This document shows, one piece after another, positions 16,601 through 22,119 of a DNA stretch of 22,119 nt. The stretch lies in the NCBI GenBank assembly GCA_033720735.1, contig JAWWBX010000037.1, positions 1-22,119 on the forward strand, in the 5' to 3' direction. The notes beneath the pieces were generated by a model, which was given only the letters and a program-made list of their open reading frames with translations, did not search any database and was not told where the DNA came from. Each line of letters begins with the position of its first letter. Position 1 is the first letter of the stretch. This stretch comes from B8-G4 sp033720735 (GTDB lineage: Bacteria; Bacteroidota; Bacteroidia; Chitinophagales; Saprospiraceae). The translations under genes and the position numbers were made by a program.

Positions 16601-17331
16601 TCTGTGCGATCTGGCATTTGTCTTACAGCGGCCCGCTGACCGGGCTGATCGTCGGTGAGCAGGTGGCCAACCTGACCGGATGCTATGCCTTATCGAACGC
16701 GATCGAAGTCGTGCGGGAGGAATGTCCGGAATGTGTGGTGGAAAGTGGCACCATCAGTACTACGAGCGATACAACGATCTGCGTCGGTGAAGGAGTCGTG
16801 GATTCGGTGATCGTCTCGGTCTCCGGAGCCAATGGTCCCGAATCTAACCTTGTTGTGACGGATCCCAACGGCGAGATCCTTGCCATACTGCCGTCTTCGA
16901 CTTCCGTGATCACCTTTGAAAATGCAGGTGCCGGCACATGCATCATCTATCATATCGTCTATGAAATGGGGCTGCTCGGCCTCACCGAAGGGGCGCTGAT
17001 CTCAGATCTCGACGGTTGTTATGATCTCTCCAATACGATCACCGTGATCAGGTTGGAGGGCAATGATTGTACAACAGCGGTCTTCGATCCTGCCCTTGCT
17101 CTCCGCATACGGATGTTCCCCAACCCGTCCAGCGGCCAACTCACGATCGAAGGTCAGGATCTGCAACTCCTGGAAGTGGAGATCCTGGATCTGCATGGCA
17201 AATCCTTGTACGCGTGGCAGGGTGCTTCGTTCCGTGAAACCTGGCATCTCCGGGCCGATACCGGGATCTACCTGGTGCGCGTGCTGACGCCAGAGGGAAG
17301 CGTAACGCGCAAGCTCGTATTGCTCGAATAG
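13666..17331 (+). CDS. Large modular secreted protein: lamin-tail domain, nine tandem modules, T9SS sorting domain
   Basis: A 1221-residue extracellular protein. A signal peptide (1-19) leads into a lamin-tail (LTD) domain (about 20-165: QIVINEIIPPNTVEIKNIG, later VDYVEWGS). Four type-A modules start at Cys179, Cys282, Cys385 and Cys488, an almost exact 103-residue period, each with CxDNxTxxxxxDDxIxFTLNPxG and GSAGxGxVxVTxxDxxDPxC. Five type-B modules of about 105-113 residues follow (from about 590), marked by WVITDxxGVILxLPAAPPFDF and GAGxGICxIWHLSYE; the PAAPPF landmark lies at residues 646, 751, 864 and 969, and the fifth copy has lost it. A type A T9SS sorting domain ends the protein (about 1143-1221, MFPNPSSGQ to TRKLVLLE). 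Such modules are typical of Saprospiraceae surface proteins; an adhesin or matrix role is inferred. No enzyme domain is visible. Confidence 0.88.
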   Translation: MRVTLLFLMACCLVTAAHSQIVINEIIPPNTVEIKNIGASPVPIGAYNLCDFPDYDQLDALAIQCGTLNLGPGEILAVTTDEITLNAADGELGLYLNDNNFGSPANIVDYVEWGSTGHTRSSVAQAAGIWSSGDFVPAWTGCASLEYDGAGNSSTDWTPTANPSTCLENTMIVCGGGVCSLNSAGLANVTCDDNNTGANPADDFIAFTLNPQGMNLGATYNVTVSSGAVIPTSGAYGGNTNFGLQPGSAGGGNVTVTVTDADDPSCSVMATIIDPGACSNACSLTDAGLANVACHDNGTPSNAADDIITFTLNPAGINLAAGYSVTVNVGTIMPTSGNYGGATPFSLQAGSAGSGNVMVTITDNGDPACQVQVMVADPGSCSNTCEITSVNLANINCNDNGTTSDDTDDVIEFTLNPVGSNLGGSYTVTVSAGSVTPMSGVYGGVTNFTLQAGSAGGGDVTVTVTDDGDPSCALQELITDPGSCSNACAIGALNLSNIQCDDNGTPFDPADDFIMFSLDPTGANTSAMYNVDVATGTITPSSANYGVVTTFSLNQGSAGAGNVMVTVADSGDPNCLEQTIVNDPGVCSACDVAGGSLATSDPTTVCLTDALPDMVGATVSGAAGTMMQWIITDDAGVILDLPAAPPFDFSGAGAGICLIWHLSYEPGISGLSPGNNLSGLAGCFDLSDSIAVTRLSPEGGMIMTSDPTQVCADDGEPDLVDVALTGNSGGNSAWVITDTNGVILSLPAAPPFDFEGAGEGICIIYHLSYEDGLTGLAIDENLGDLDGCYDLSNSISVVRQTGLDCNPCEVNGGVIGTNDALVLCLIDNVADTVHATVSGDTGTFKQWVITDAGGVILSLPAAPPFDFSGTGSGVCLIWHLSYEDGLSGLQTGANTGNLTGCFDLSNALTVIRYQPFAGTITTNDTTTFCVGDGQPDLVNVTVSGHEGDSAAWVITDTAGVILGLPAAPPFDFETAGTGICAIWHLSYSGPLTGLIVGEQVANLTGCYALSNAIEVVREECPECVVESGTISTTSDTTICVGEGVVDSVIVSVSGANGPESNLVVTDPNGEILAILPSSTSVITFENAGAGTCIIYHIVYEMGLLGLTEGALISDLDGCYDLSNTITVIRLEGNDCTTAVFDPALALRIRMFPNPSSGQLTIEGQDLQLLEVEILDLHGKSLYAWQGASFRETWHLRADTGIYLVRVLTPEGSVTRKLVLLE
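14200..15432 (+). repeat. Four tandem 103-codon repeats (type A)
   Basis: Module starts at 14200, 14509, 14818 and 15127, spaced exactly 309 bases, ending where type B begins at 15433. Nucleotide similarity is high in the GSAG and VTVTVTD segments, showing in-frame tandem duplication within the surface-protein gene. Each unit carries several Cys and an Asp-rich segment. Confidence 0.85.
15433..17065 (+). repeat. Five tandem ~105-113-codon repeats (type B)
   Basis: The CCxCCxTTYGAYTT landmark coding PPFDF recurs near 15600, 15915, 16254 and 16569, with the degenerate fifth unit from about 16740 to 17065. Spacings of 315, 339 and 315 bases show that one unit boundary carries eight extra codons (a Cys-containing linker). 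Confidence 0.8.
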
Positions 17332-17605
17332 GACGCCTAGCACAAACCACAACAGCGGGCCGGCGCGAGCCAAATACCAGGGTTCGGCCTGTGGATTAAT
17401 CATCACTTCCATCTGATTGGGAGGTACTGAATCAGTATGGGTCAAATTGCGACCCAGCCTCCGCTAGGGGTCGGTTGACTGTTTGGCCACCCAAGCTGAC
17501 ACATTCTTGCTACTTTTACACTTTCCCGATTCCATGAACAAGACCCCAGTTGCAGAACGGGGCATCCCGAAAACCGGCTGCTAACATCTTGAAAACAAAG
17601 CGTTT
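17332..17605. other. Intergenic gap before accA
   Basis: I find no gene or convincing terminator in these 274 bases. A 6-bp inverted repeat (CGACCC 17450-17455, GGGTCG 17468-17473) has no T-run. TACTTTTA at 17511-17518 is 7 of 8 to the Bacteroidota -7 element and is a weak candidate for the promoter of the accA operon, but no TTG lies at the usual distance. Confidence 0.3.
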
Positions 17606-18580
17606 ATGGTCTTTCTGGAATTCGAGAAGCCATTGGAGAGCTTGTACCAACAACTTGAGAAGATCAAGGAGATCGACGAAACAGGTGACATCGACGTAAG
17701 TGACAAACTCAAAGAGCTGGAATCCAAGATCCGGCAAACCCGGAAGGAGATCTACAGTAACCTGACCGGATGGCAAAAAGTGCAGTTGTCACGGCACCCT
17801 GAACGGCCGTACACCCTGTTCTATATTGATCAGATGTGCCGGCGGTTTGTCGAGCTGCACGGAGACCGTTGTTTCCGTGACGACAAAGCCATCGTTGGCG
17901 GCCTGGCCAAACTGAACGGTCAGAGCATCGTGATCCTGGGACATCAGAAAGGGGTAAGTACCAAGATGCGCCAGTACCGCAACTTCGGAATGGCAAATCC
18001 CGAAGGATACCGCAAGGCTCTGCGACTGATGAAGCTGGCTGAAAAATTCAAACTGCCGGTTGTCTGCCTGATCGATACCCCTGGTGCCTTTCCCGGCATC
18101 GAGGCGGAGGAGCGCGGACAGGCGGAGGCCATTGCCCGCAACCTGATGGAAATGGTCCAGCTCAAAGTACCCGTGCTGTGCTATGTGATCGGCGAAGGGG
18201 CCTCCGGTGGTGCCATCGGCATCGGAGTTGGTGACCGCGTGTTCATGCTCGAAAACACCTGGTATTCAGTGATCTCTCCCGAGTCATGCTCGTCGATCCT
18301 GTGGCGCAGTTGGGACCACAAGGAGGAAGCCGCAGAGGCGCTGAAACTTACCGCCGAACACATGCACGCCTTTGGCCTGGTAGACGGGATCGTCAAAGAG
18401 CCGCTGGGTGGAGCCCATGCCGATCCGGAGGGCATGGCAAAGATCCTGAAACGCCATATCAAGACAGAGCTGGCCGCTCTGCAGGAGATGAGCCCTCATG
18501 AGCGCATCCAGGCCAGGATTGAAAAATATGCCTCGATGGGCCGGCATGTCGTCAATGCCGAACTTCAATCGGCACGCTAA
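17606..18580 (+). CDS. accA: Acetyl-CoA carboxylase carboxyltransferase subunit alpha
   Basis: Alpha subunit of the carboxyltransferase half of acetyl-CoA carboxylase, which with AccD transfers CO2 from carboxybiotin to acetyl-CoA to make malonyl-CoA, the first committed step of fatty-acid synthesis. The 324-residue length is normal. The N-terminal helical region (MVFLEFEKPLESLYQQLEKI) is followed by the crotonase-like core with LIDTPGAFPGIEAEERGQ (155-172) and the glycine-rich oxyanion-hole segment GEGASGGAIGIGVGD (196-210), then SPESCSSILWR. It starts a rightward run with the conserved unknown gene (21-base gap) and dapA (6-base gap). Confidence 0.96.
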   Translation: MVFLEFEKPLESLYQQLEKIKEIDETGDIDVSDKLKELESKIRQTRKEIYSNLTGWQKVQLSRHPERPYTLFYIDQMCRRFVELHGDRCFRDDKAIVGGLAKLNGQSIVILGHQKGVSTKMRQYRNFGMANPEGYRKALRLMKLAEKFKLPVVCLIDTPGAFPGIEAEERGQAEAIARNLMEMVQLKVPVLCYVIGEGASGGAIGIGVGDRVFMLENTWYSVISPESCSSILWRSWDHKEEAAEALKLTAEHMHAFGLVDGIVKEPLGGAHADPEGMAKILKRHIKTELAALQEMSPHERIQARIEKYASMGRHVVNAELQSAR

Positions 18581-18601
18581 TTTTCAACGAGCGCCAGGGC
18601 G

Positions 18602-19123
18602 ATGTTGGAAAAGATCGGACAGTTTGTGTATCAGCGTGCCCTCAACCGGTATCGGTCGACCAATCTGCACAAGATCGGCCCGGGCCATTTTGAGAATATC
18701 CAAACGGTCGGGATCATTTTTGCCGCCACCGATCAGGCTACGCACCGGACCATCCTGGGGTTTCGCAACGATCTTCAGCATCGCGACAAACAGGTGCAGT
18801 TGCTGGGCTACTATCCGATCGATGATGAAGTGGATCCGCAACCCTTCGCGTATTTTACTCGCAAACACCTGAACTTTGCCGAACTCCCCAAAAGCGACAT
18901 CGTCAAGCAGTTCGTCGCCCGGCCCTTCGATGTCCTCATCAACCTCGATCCGCTCAACCACAAACCCGTCGCCTATATCTGTGCGGCTTCAAAGGCCTTG
19001 TTCAAGATCGGACCGGGAGGCAGCGATCCGCGGCATTTTGATTTAATGATCGACATGAAAGAATCGTTCGATCTGAAGCGTTATATCAAGGATATCAGAC
19101 ACACCTTCAACCTGCTCAACTAG
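18602..19123 (+). CDS. Conserved Bacteroidota protein of unknown function (DUF6913-like)
   Basis: A 173-residue cytoplasmic protein without signal peptide or membrane segment. It appears to match the small Bacteroidota-restricted family annotated as DUF6913, from memory of its style and its habit of sitting next to dapA; I cannot verify this by search. Visible features are a basic N-terminal helix (MLEKIGQFVYQRALNRYRS), VGIIFAATD (36-44), VQLLGYYP, the PFDVLINLDPLNHKPVAYIC strand region (about 108-127), GPGGSDPRHFDLMI, and a C-terminal helix. The mixed alternating strands suggest an alpha/beta fold. Its tight linkage between accA and dapA (21 and 6 bases) implies steady co-expression with housekeeping metabolism. 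Function unknown. Confidence 0.75.
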   Translation: MLEKIGQFVYQRALNRYRSTNLHKIGPGHFENIQTVGIIFAATDQATHRTILGFRNDLQHRDKQVQLLGYYPIDDEVDPQPFAYFTRKHLNFAELPKSDIVKQFVARPFDVLINLDPLNHKPVAYICAASKALFKIGPGGSDPRHFDLMIDMKESFDLKRYIKDIRHTFNLLN

Positions 19124-19129
19124 CGGTGT

Positions 19130-20041
19130 ATGCAAAGCCTCAGAGGTACGGGAGTTGCGCTCATCACACCATTCAACGACTACCAAATAGATTATCCGGC
19201 GCTGTCGCGCTGTATCGAATTTGTCATTGGAGGTGGTGTAGATTACATCGTGGCACTGGGGTCTACCGGTGAAAGCGCGACACTGTCTCCCACCGAACGG
19301 CGACAGGTGTTGTCGTATACCATCGAGGTCGTCGCAGGCCGCGTGCCCGTCGTGGCGGGCAATTTCGGAGGCAATGATACGCGGCGGATCTGTGACGATA
19401 TTGCCTCATTCGACTTCACCGGCATCACGGCCATCCTGTCAAGCAGCCCGGAATACAACAAGCCCTCCCAGGAAGGGATCTTCCGGCACTACCAGGCACT
19501 GGCTTCCGTCTCCCCGGTACCGCTCATTGTCTACAATGTCCCGGGACGCACGGCCAGCAACGTGACGGCCGACACGACGATCCGCCTCTCCCGGACCTGC
19601 CCCAACATCTGCGGGATCAAGGAGGCCTCAGCCGACCTGGCGCAGGGGCAGGCGATCATTGAAGGTGCGCGTGCCGGCTTTCTTGTGTTGTCCGGCGACG
19701 ACCCGACCGCATTACAACTGGTCGAAGCCGGAGGCCACGGTGTGATCTCCGTGATTGCCAATGCGTTGCCGGGTCTCTTTACGGAAATGATCCACAGCGC
19801 CCTGGACGATCATCTACCGCGCGCCCGCAGCGTGGATCAGCGATTGGCGGAAATCCATCCGTTGCTGTATGCCGAAGGCAATCCTGCCGGGATCAAGGGA
19901 TTGCTCTCGCTGCTGGGCTTGTGTACGCCGGAGGTTCGCCTTCCACTGATGCCTGCCACCCCGTCACTCCTGACTGCACTCCACTCCCAATGGCAGCGCG
20001 TGGCGGTCAGTAACCCAGAACACGATCCCAAAACCGCTTGA
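19130..20041 (+). CDS. dapA: 4-hydroxy-tetrahydrodipicolinate synthase
   Basis: Schiff-base class I aldolase-type enzyme condensing pyruvate with aspartate semialdehyde, the first dedicated step of lysine and meso-diaminopimelate synthesis. The 303-residue chain has a normal TIM-barrel layout. Lys164 in CGIKEAS forms the Schiff base, Tyr135 in IVYNVPGRT is the general acid/base, Arg140 binds substrate, and Thr46 in LGSTGES plus Tyr109 in SPEYNKP complete the usual triad. Position 45 is Ser where the E. coli enzyme has Thr, a common variation. Its last 35 bases overlap the end of the convergent YdjM-like gene, so no terminator lies between them. Confidence 0.96.
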   Translation: MQSLRGTGVALITPFNDYQIDYPALSRCIEFVIGGGVDYIVALGSTGESATLSPTERRQVLSYTIEVVAGRVPVVAGNFGGNDTRRICDDIASFDFTGITAILSSSPEYNKPSQEGIFRHYQALASVSPVPLIVYNVPGRTASNVTADTTIRLSRTCPNICGIKEASADLAQGQAIIEGARAGFLVLSGDDPTALQLVEAGGHGVISVIANALPGLFTEMIHSALDDHLPRARSVDQRLAEIHPLLYAEGNPAGIKGLLSLLGLCTPEVRLPLMPATPSLLTALHSQWQRVAVSNPEHDPKTA

Positions 20042-21203
20042 ATTCTCCGGCCAGGTCACCCGGCCTGGGGCGTCGCTGCTCAATTTCGAAATGGGCATGG
20101 TCTGGCTTGGTGATAAAGCTGAAAACCATGTCGCGATCGTTCGTGATGGTATCTCTCAGCGAACCGTACCGCAAGTCGGACAGGATCACCGCCGTATCCG
20201 TGACCGTCGGATAGAGGTATCCGTCAGAAAGCCAGCTCAGCGTACGATAAGCAGCAAACTCCTCGAGCCACGCATAGGTCGCCTCGGGCTTGGGCAGCCG
20301 GTTGAGCACGTGTAGCAGCGGGTCGCTGTCGCGAATCGAATACAGTCCCACATAGAATGCCTCCGGGCCTTCAGCAACGCAATTCCAGAGCAGGTTGTTG
20401 AGAATCGTCGGGCTGGTGCGACAGCGCTCCACGGTGATCTCACGATGTGCCAGAGCTTCACTGAAGATCTGGTCTACCCGATGTTTGTTCCACACTGTCA
20501 CAACCAGGTACAGGCTGCTCAAGCCGATGCCAGTCCAGGTAAGAATGCGACGCGCCTGTTCGCTACGGTGGTGGATGGCGGCAAGCACCACCATGATCAG
20601 GAAAGGCACCGTGTAGACCGGGTCTGCCACCGCAATAGTGTTGAAAGCGATGCGCACATCAGAAAATGGAAGAAATACCTGGGTCCCGAACGCGGTGAAA
20701 CAATCCAGCAGGATGTGGGTCAGGAAGGCAAGAAAGAACAGGAGCATCCAGCGGTGGTAGGGTACGACCACCAACTCCTGCTTCCCCTGGTAATAGCGCA
20801 TGACCAGCCGCCAGCCGAGAAATCCGGCCAGTATCGTCACGGGCAGGGCAAGCGCCGGACTGCCAAGTCGCCATGCTCCGAAGGCCACCAGGACAAGTAG
20901 TGCCAAATTGACGCCGGTGATCAACGTCTTGTACCACCGCCGTCGATAGGTTCCCGACGCATACAGACGATGCACTGCGTAGGCGACGGTTGCGCCGGCA
21001 ACGACAGCAAAGAGCAATGAGTGTGTAATGCCGCGATGAAATGCCAGGGCATCCAGCTCGGACATCACAAAATTGCCGATGACATCAAGATCCGGGATCG
21101 TACCACCGATCGCACCCCACAGCATGGCCCGGTTGCCCAGGCGCCGGCCCAGCACCACCTCGCCTACGGCAGCACCCAGGGTGATCTGTGTCAGTGAATC
21201 CAT
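20007..21203 (-). CDS. YdjM-like membrane-bound metal-dependent hydrolase family protein
   Basis: A 398-residue polytopic inner-membrane protein of the YdjM/DUF457 family, annotated as predicted metal-dependent hydrolases. The hallmark N-terminus MDSLTQITLGAAVGE is intact. Putative metal ligands are Asp38 and Asp40 (GGTIPDLDVIG), His56 and His61 (FHRGITHS), and His163 and Asp167 (LTHILLDCFTAFGTQ). Hydrophobic segments occur near 60-80, 93-135, 150-170, 192-210 and 220-240, followed by a soluble C-terminal domain of about 150 residues. The biochemical role of the family is not settled. The gene lies 75 bases downstream of the rnc fragment on the same strand, and its 3' end overlaps dapA by 35 bases in convergent orientation. 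Confidence 0.88.
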   Translation of the reverse strand: MDSLTQITLGAAVGEVVLGRRLGNRAMLWGAIGGTIPDLDVIGNFVMSELDALAFHRGITHSLLFAVVAGATVAYAVHRLYASGTYRRRWYKTLITGVNLALLVLVAFGAWRLGSPALALPVTILAGFLGWRLVMRYYQGKQELVVVPYHRWMLLFFLAFLTHILLDCFTAFGTQVFLPFSDVRIAFNTIAVADPVYTVPFLIMVVLAAIHHRSEQARRILTWTGIGLSSLYLVVTVWNKHRVDQIFSEALAHREITVERCRTSPTILNNLLWNCVAEGPEAFYVGLYSIRDSDPLLHVLNRLPKPEATYAWLEEFAAYRTLSWLSDGYLYPTVTDTAVILSDLRYGSLRDTITNDRDMVFSFITKPDHAHFEIEQRRPRPGDLAGEFKRFWDRVLGY

Positions 21204-21278
21204 CGGAAGAACGCAGGACTACAACATCGAGCCATGCGGCATGTTCGCTGCCTTGAAGATAGGGTCAGAATTTCGGTT

Positions 21279-21629
21279 TCAGGATATCCCGTTTTCGTGA
21301 ATACCCAACGCCTTGATCGCCTTCTTGGAGGCCGTTTGTTCGGCACTTTTCTTGGAGAAATCCTCGGCCATGGCGACTTCCTTGCCATTGACGACCACAG
21401 CGATCCGGAAGCGGTCCCGCTTCTCGAACTTGTACTTCTGCTTGAGGCGGTAGTCCACTTCGCGGCCCGTTTTCTGACACCACTCGAGGAGCTGACTCTT
21501 GAAGTTGTCGTCTTGCTTCTCCAGGGCGTGGATGTTGAGGTAGCTCCGCAGGATACGGGTGACGATGATATGCCGGGTCTCCTTGTAGCCTTTTTCCAGA
21601 TAGATGGCGCCTACCAGGGCTTCGAGGAA
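21279..21629 (-). CDS. rnc: Ribonuclease III, C-terminal part only (N-terminus missing at a junction)
   Basis: C-terminal ~116 residues of the double-strand-specific endoribonuclease that processes rRNA and structured mRNAs. Homology starts abruptly at FLEALVGAIYLEKGY, whose Glu corresponds to E. coli RNase III Glu117, and continues through LEKQDDNFKSQLLEWCQK into a complete double-stranded-RNA-binding domain (VNGKEVAMAEDFSKKSAEQ to KKAIKALGI). The signature LEFLGDAVL box and the rest of the catalytic half are absent: reading upstream in frame gives residues that are only the antisense of the rightward kinase gene. The apparent ATG at 21785 is therefore not a real start. In Bacteroidota rnc normally follows acpP-fabF; that context is also missing. 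The gene is cut at about 21619-21632, by rearrangement or misassembly. Confidence 0.85.
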   Translation of the reverse strand, partial: FLEALVGAIYLEKGYKETRHIIVTRILRSYLNIHALEKQDDNFKSQLLEWCQKTGREVDYRLKQKYKFEKRDRFRIAVVVNGKEVAMAEDFSKKSAEQTASKKAIKALGIHENGIS

Positions 21630-21632
21630 GCC
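21619..21632. other. Sequence junction truncating two genes
   Basis: Left of this point the minus strand encodes RNase III; right of it the plus strand encodes the tail of an FGGY kinase. The 12 bases GCTTCGAGGAAG (21619-21630) make sense in both: antisense they give the FLEA of RNase III, sense the FEEA of the kinase. This is the pattern of a microhomology breakpoint or a chimeric join. Confidence 0.6.
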
Positions 21633-21794
21633 GTTGGGCGGACGGTCTCTGTCTGTGGCGGCATTGAGCCCGATCCCCGATCCCGCACTCTTTATGACTC
21701 GCTGTACCAGGAATTCCTCTCCCTCTGGGAGGGTCTGCACGACCGTTTCGAAAGCCTGGCCCGGCTGGACCTCGACCCGGAGCAACTCCCATGA
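21621..21794 (+). CDS. FGGY-family carbohydrate kinase, C-terminal tail only
   Basis: 57 residues plus stop, read from FEEAVGRTVSVCGGIEPDPR and continuing YDSLYQEFLSLWEGLHDRF. The order EAV...v.....EPDP....YD.LY..F..L...L...F is the usual C-terminus of FGGY sugar kinases (xylulokinase or gluconokinase-like), which phosphorylate a pentose, pentulose or sugar acid. Everything upstream, including both ATPase lobes, is absent because RNase III antisense sequence begins at about 21620. The stop codon TGA overlaps the ATG of the sulfatase gene (ATGA), indicating translational coupling in the original operon. Which FGGY subfamily cannot be told from the tail. Confidence 0.55.
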   Translation, partial: FEEAVGRTVSVCGGIEPDPRSRTLYDSLYQEFLSLWEGLHDRFESLARLDLDPEQLP

Positions 21795-22119
21795 CCCGTC
21801 CCTCCGTATTGAAAAAGTGGTGGTGGCCGCTGGCCGGCCTCGTCCTCTCCTGTCAGCCGACCGTTTTGCACACCGAGACGGACCCGCCTCCCAACATCCT
21901 CTTTCTGCTTCCCGATCAGATGCGGGGACAGGCCATGGCGTCGATGGGCAACCCCGACGTGCAGACTCCCAACCTGGACCGACTGGCCGCCGAGGGGATT
22001 TTGTTTCGAAACACCTTCGCCAACTCTCCGGTGTGTTCTCCGGCGCGGGCCAACATGCTGACCGGAACCTATGCCCACACCAACGGGATGGTGGCCAACG
22101 ATCTTCGACTCCGCGAGGA
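21791..22119 (+). CDS. Sulfatase, lipoprotein type (3' truncated by window edge)
   Basis: The first 109 residues of a formylglycine-dependent sulfatase, a hydrolase removing sulfate esters from sulfated carbohydrates or similar compounds. MTRPSVLKKWWWPLAGLVLSC is a lipoprotein signal with lipobox LVLSC (Cys21). NILFLLPDQMRG (35-46) is the first metal-binding strand with Asp42, and VQTPNLDRLAAEG follows. The activation motif CSPAR begins at Cys82 (codon 22034-22036), the Cys-type site converted to formylglycine by an FGE or anaerobic maturase not visible here. It overlaps the upstream kinase stop by 4 bases (ATGA), so the pair likely belonged to an operon using desulfated sugars. Confidence 0.92.
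   Translation, partial: MTRPSVLKKWWWPLAGLVLSCQPTVLHTETDPPPNILFLLPDQMRGQAMASMGNPDVQTPNLDRLAAEGILFRNTFANSPVCSPARANMLTGTYAHTNGMVANDLRLRE

Noticed and set aside
14200..17065. CRISPR array or non-coding satellite
   Set aside because: The period is about 309-339 bases and in frame within one long gene; units encode protein modules and diverge at synonymous sites.
17450..17473. Terminator after the large surface protein gene
   Set aside because: Only a 6-bp stem, more than 100 bases past the stop, with no T-run.
21630..21785. True N-terminus of RNase III starting at ATG 21785
   Set aside because: This stretch is the antisense of the FGGY kinase tail and lacks the RNase III LEFLGDA catalytic box.

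Overview
The window looks like a chromosomal piece of a moderately high-GC Bacteroidota, most likely Saprospiraceae-like. The evidence is two TonB-dependent receptors with carboxypeptidase-like N-terminal domains, two secreted proteins ending in type IX secretion (T9SS) type A sorting domains, a lamin-tail protein built from tandem modules of the 'GAGxGxCLIWHLSYE' kind, and very weak ribosome binding sites. The taxon is inferred from protein style, not from a marker gene.

Layout: (1) 1-1299, the C-terminal two thirds of a long-form acyl-CoA dehydrogenase. (2) 1379-2594, a leftward, visibly AT-richer mini-operon of two small cysteine-rich exported paralogues followed by a lipoprotein; none belongs to a family I recognise. 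(3) About 2600-3060, a gene graveyard with a decayed copy of part of the next gene and the orphan C-terminus of another. (4) 3112-4605, a secreted cyanophycinase-like S51 peptidase and a small MOSC protein separated by a strong nested inverted repeat. (5) 4717-7887, an Oar-like TonB receptor, closed by a bidirectional terminator. (6) 7945-13458, an OmpR/PhoB-type response regulator divergent from a two-gene operon (secreted beta-helix T9SS protein plus TonB receptor). The space between them holds an 11-bp-period direct repeat built like a Pho box, so regulation of the operon by the neighbouring regulator is a testable idea. (7) 13666-17331, a 1221-residue modular secreted protein. (8) 17606-20041, a housekeeping run accA - conserved unknown - dapA. 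(9) 20007-21629 leftward, a YdjM-like membrane protein and the C-terminal part of RNase III. (10) 21621-22119 rightward, the tail of an FGGY carbohydrate kinase translationally coupled to a lipoprotein sulfatase.

The right edge is suspicious. RNase III has lost its N-terminal catalytic half and the FGGY kinase has lost everything but its tail at the same point (about 21619-21632), within a short stretch that makes sense in both genes. This is either a rearrangement breakpoint or an assembly chimera; linkage across it should not be trusted until checked.

The best candidates for something undescribed are the paired cysteine-rich small proteins with their lipoprotein, the Pho-box-like regulation of the beta-helix/TonB pair, and the structured inverted repeat before the MOSC gene. 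I see no CRISPR array, tRNA, rRNA, insertion sequence or defence system.
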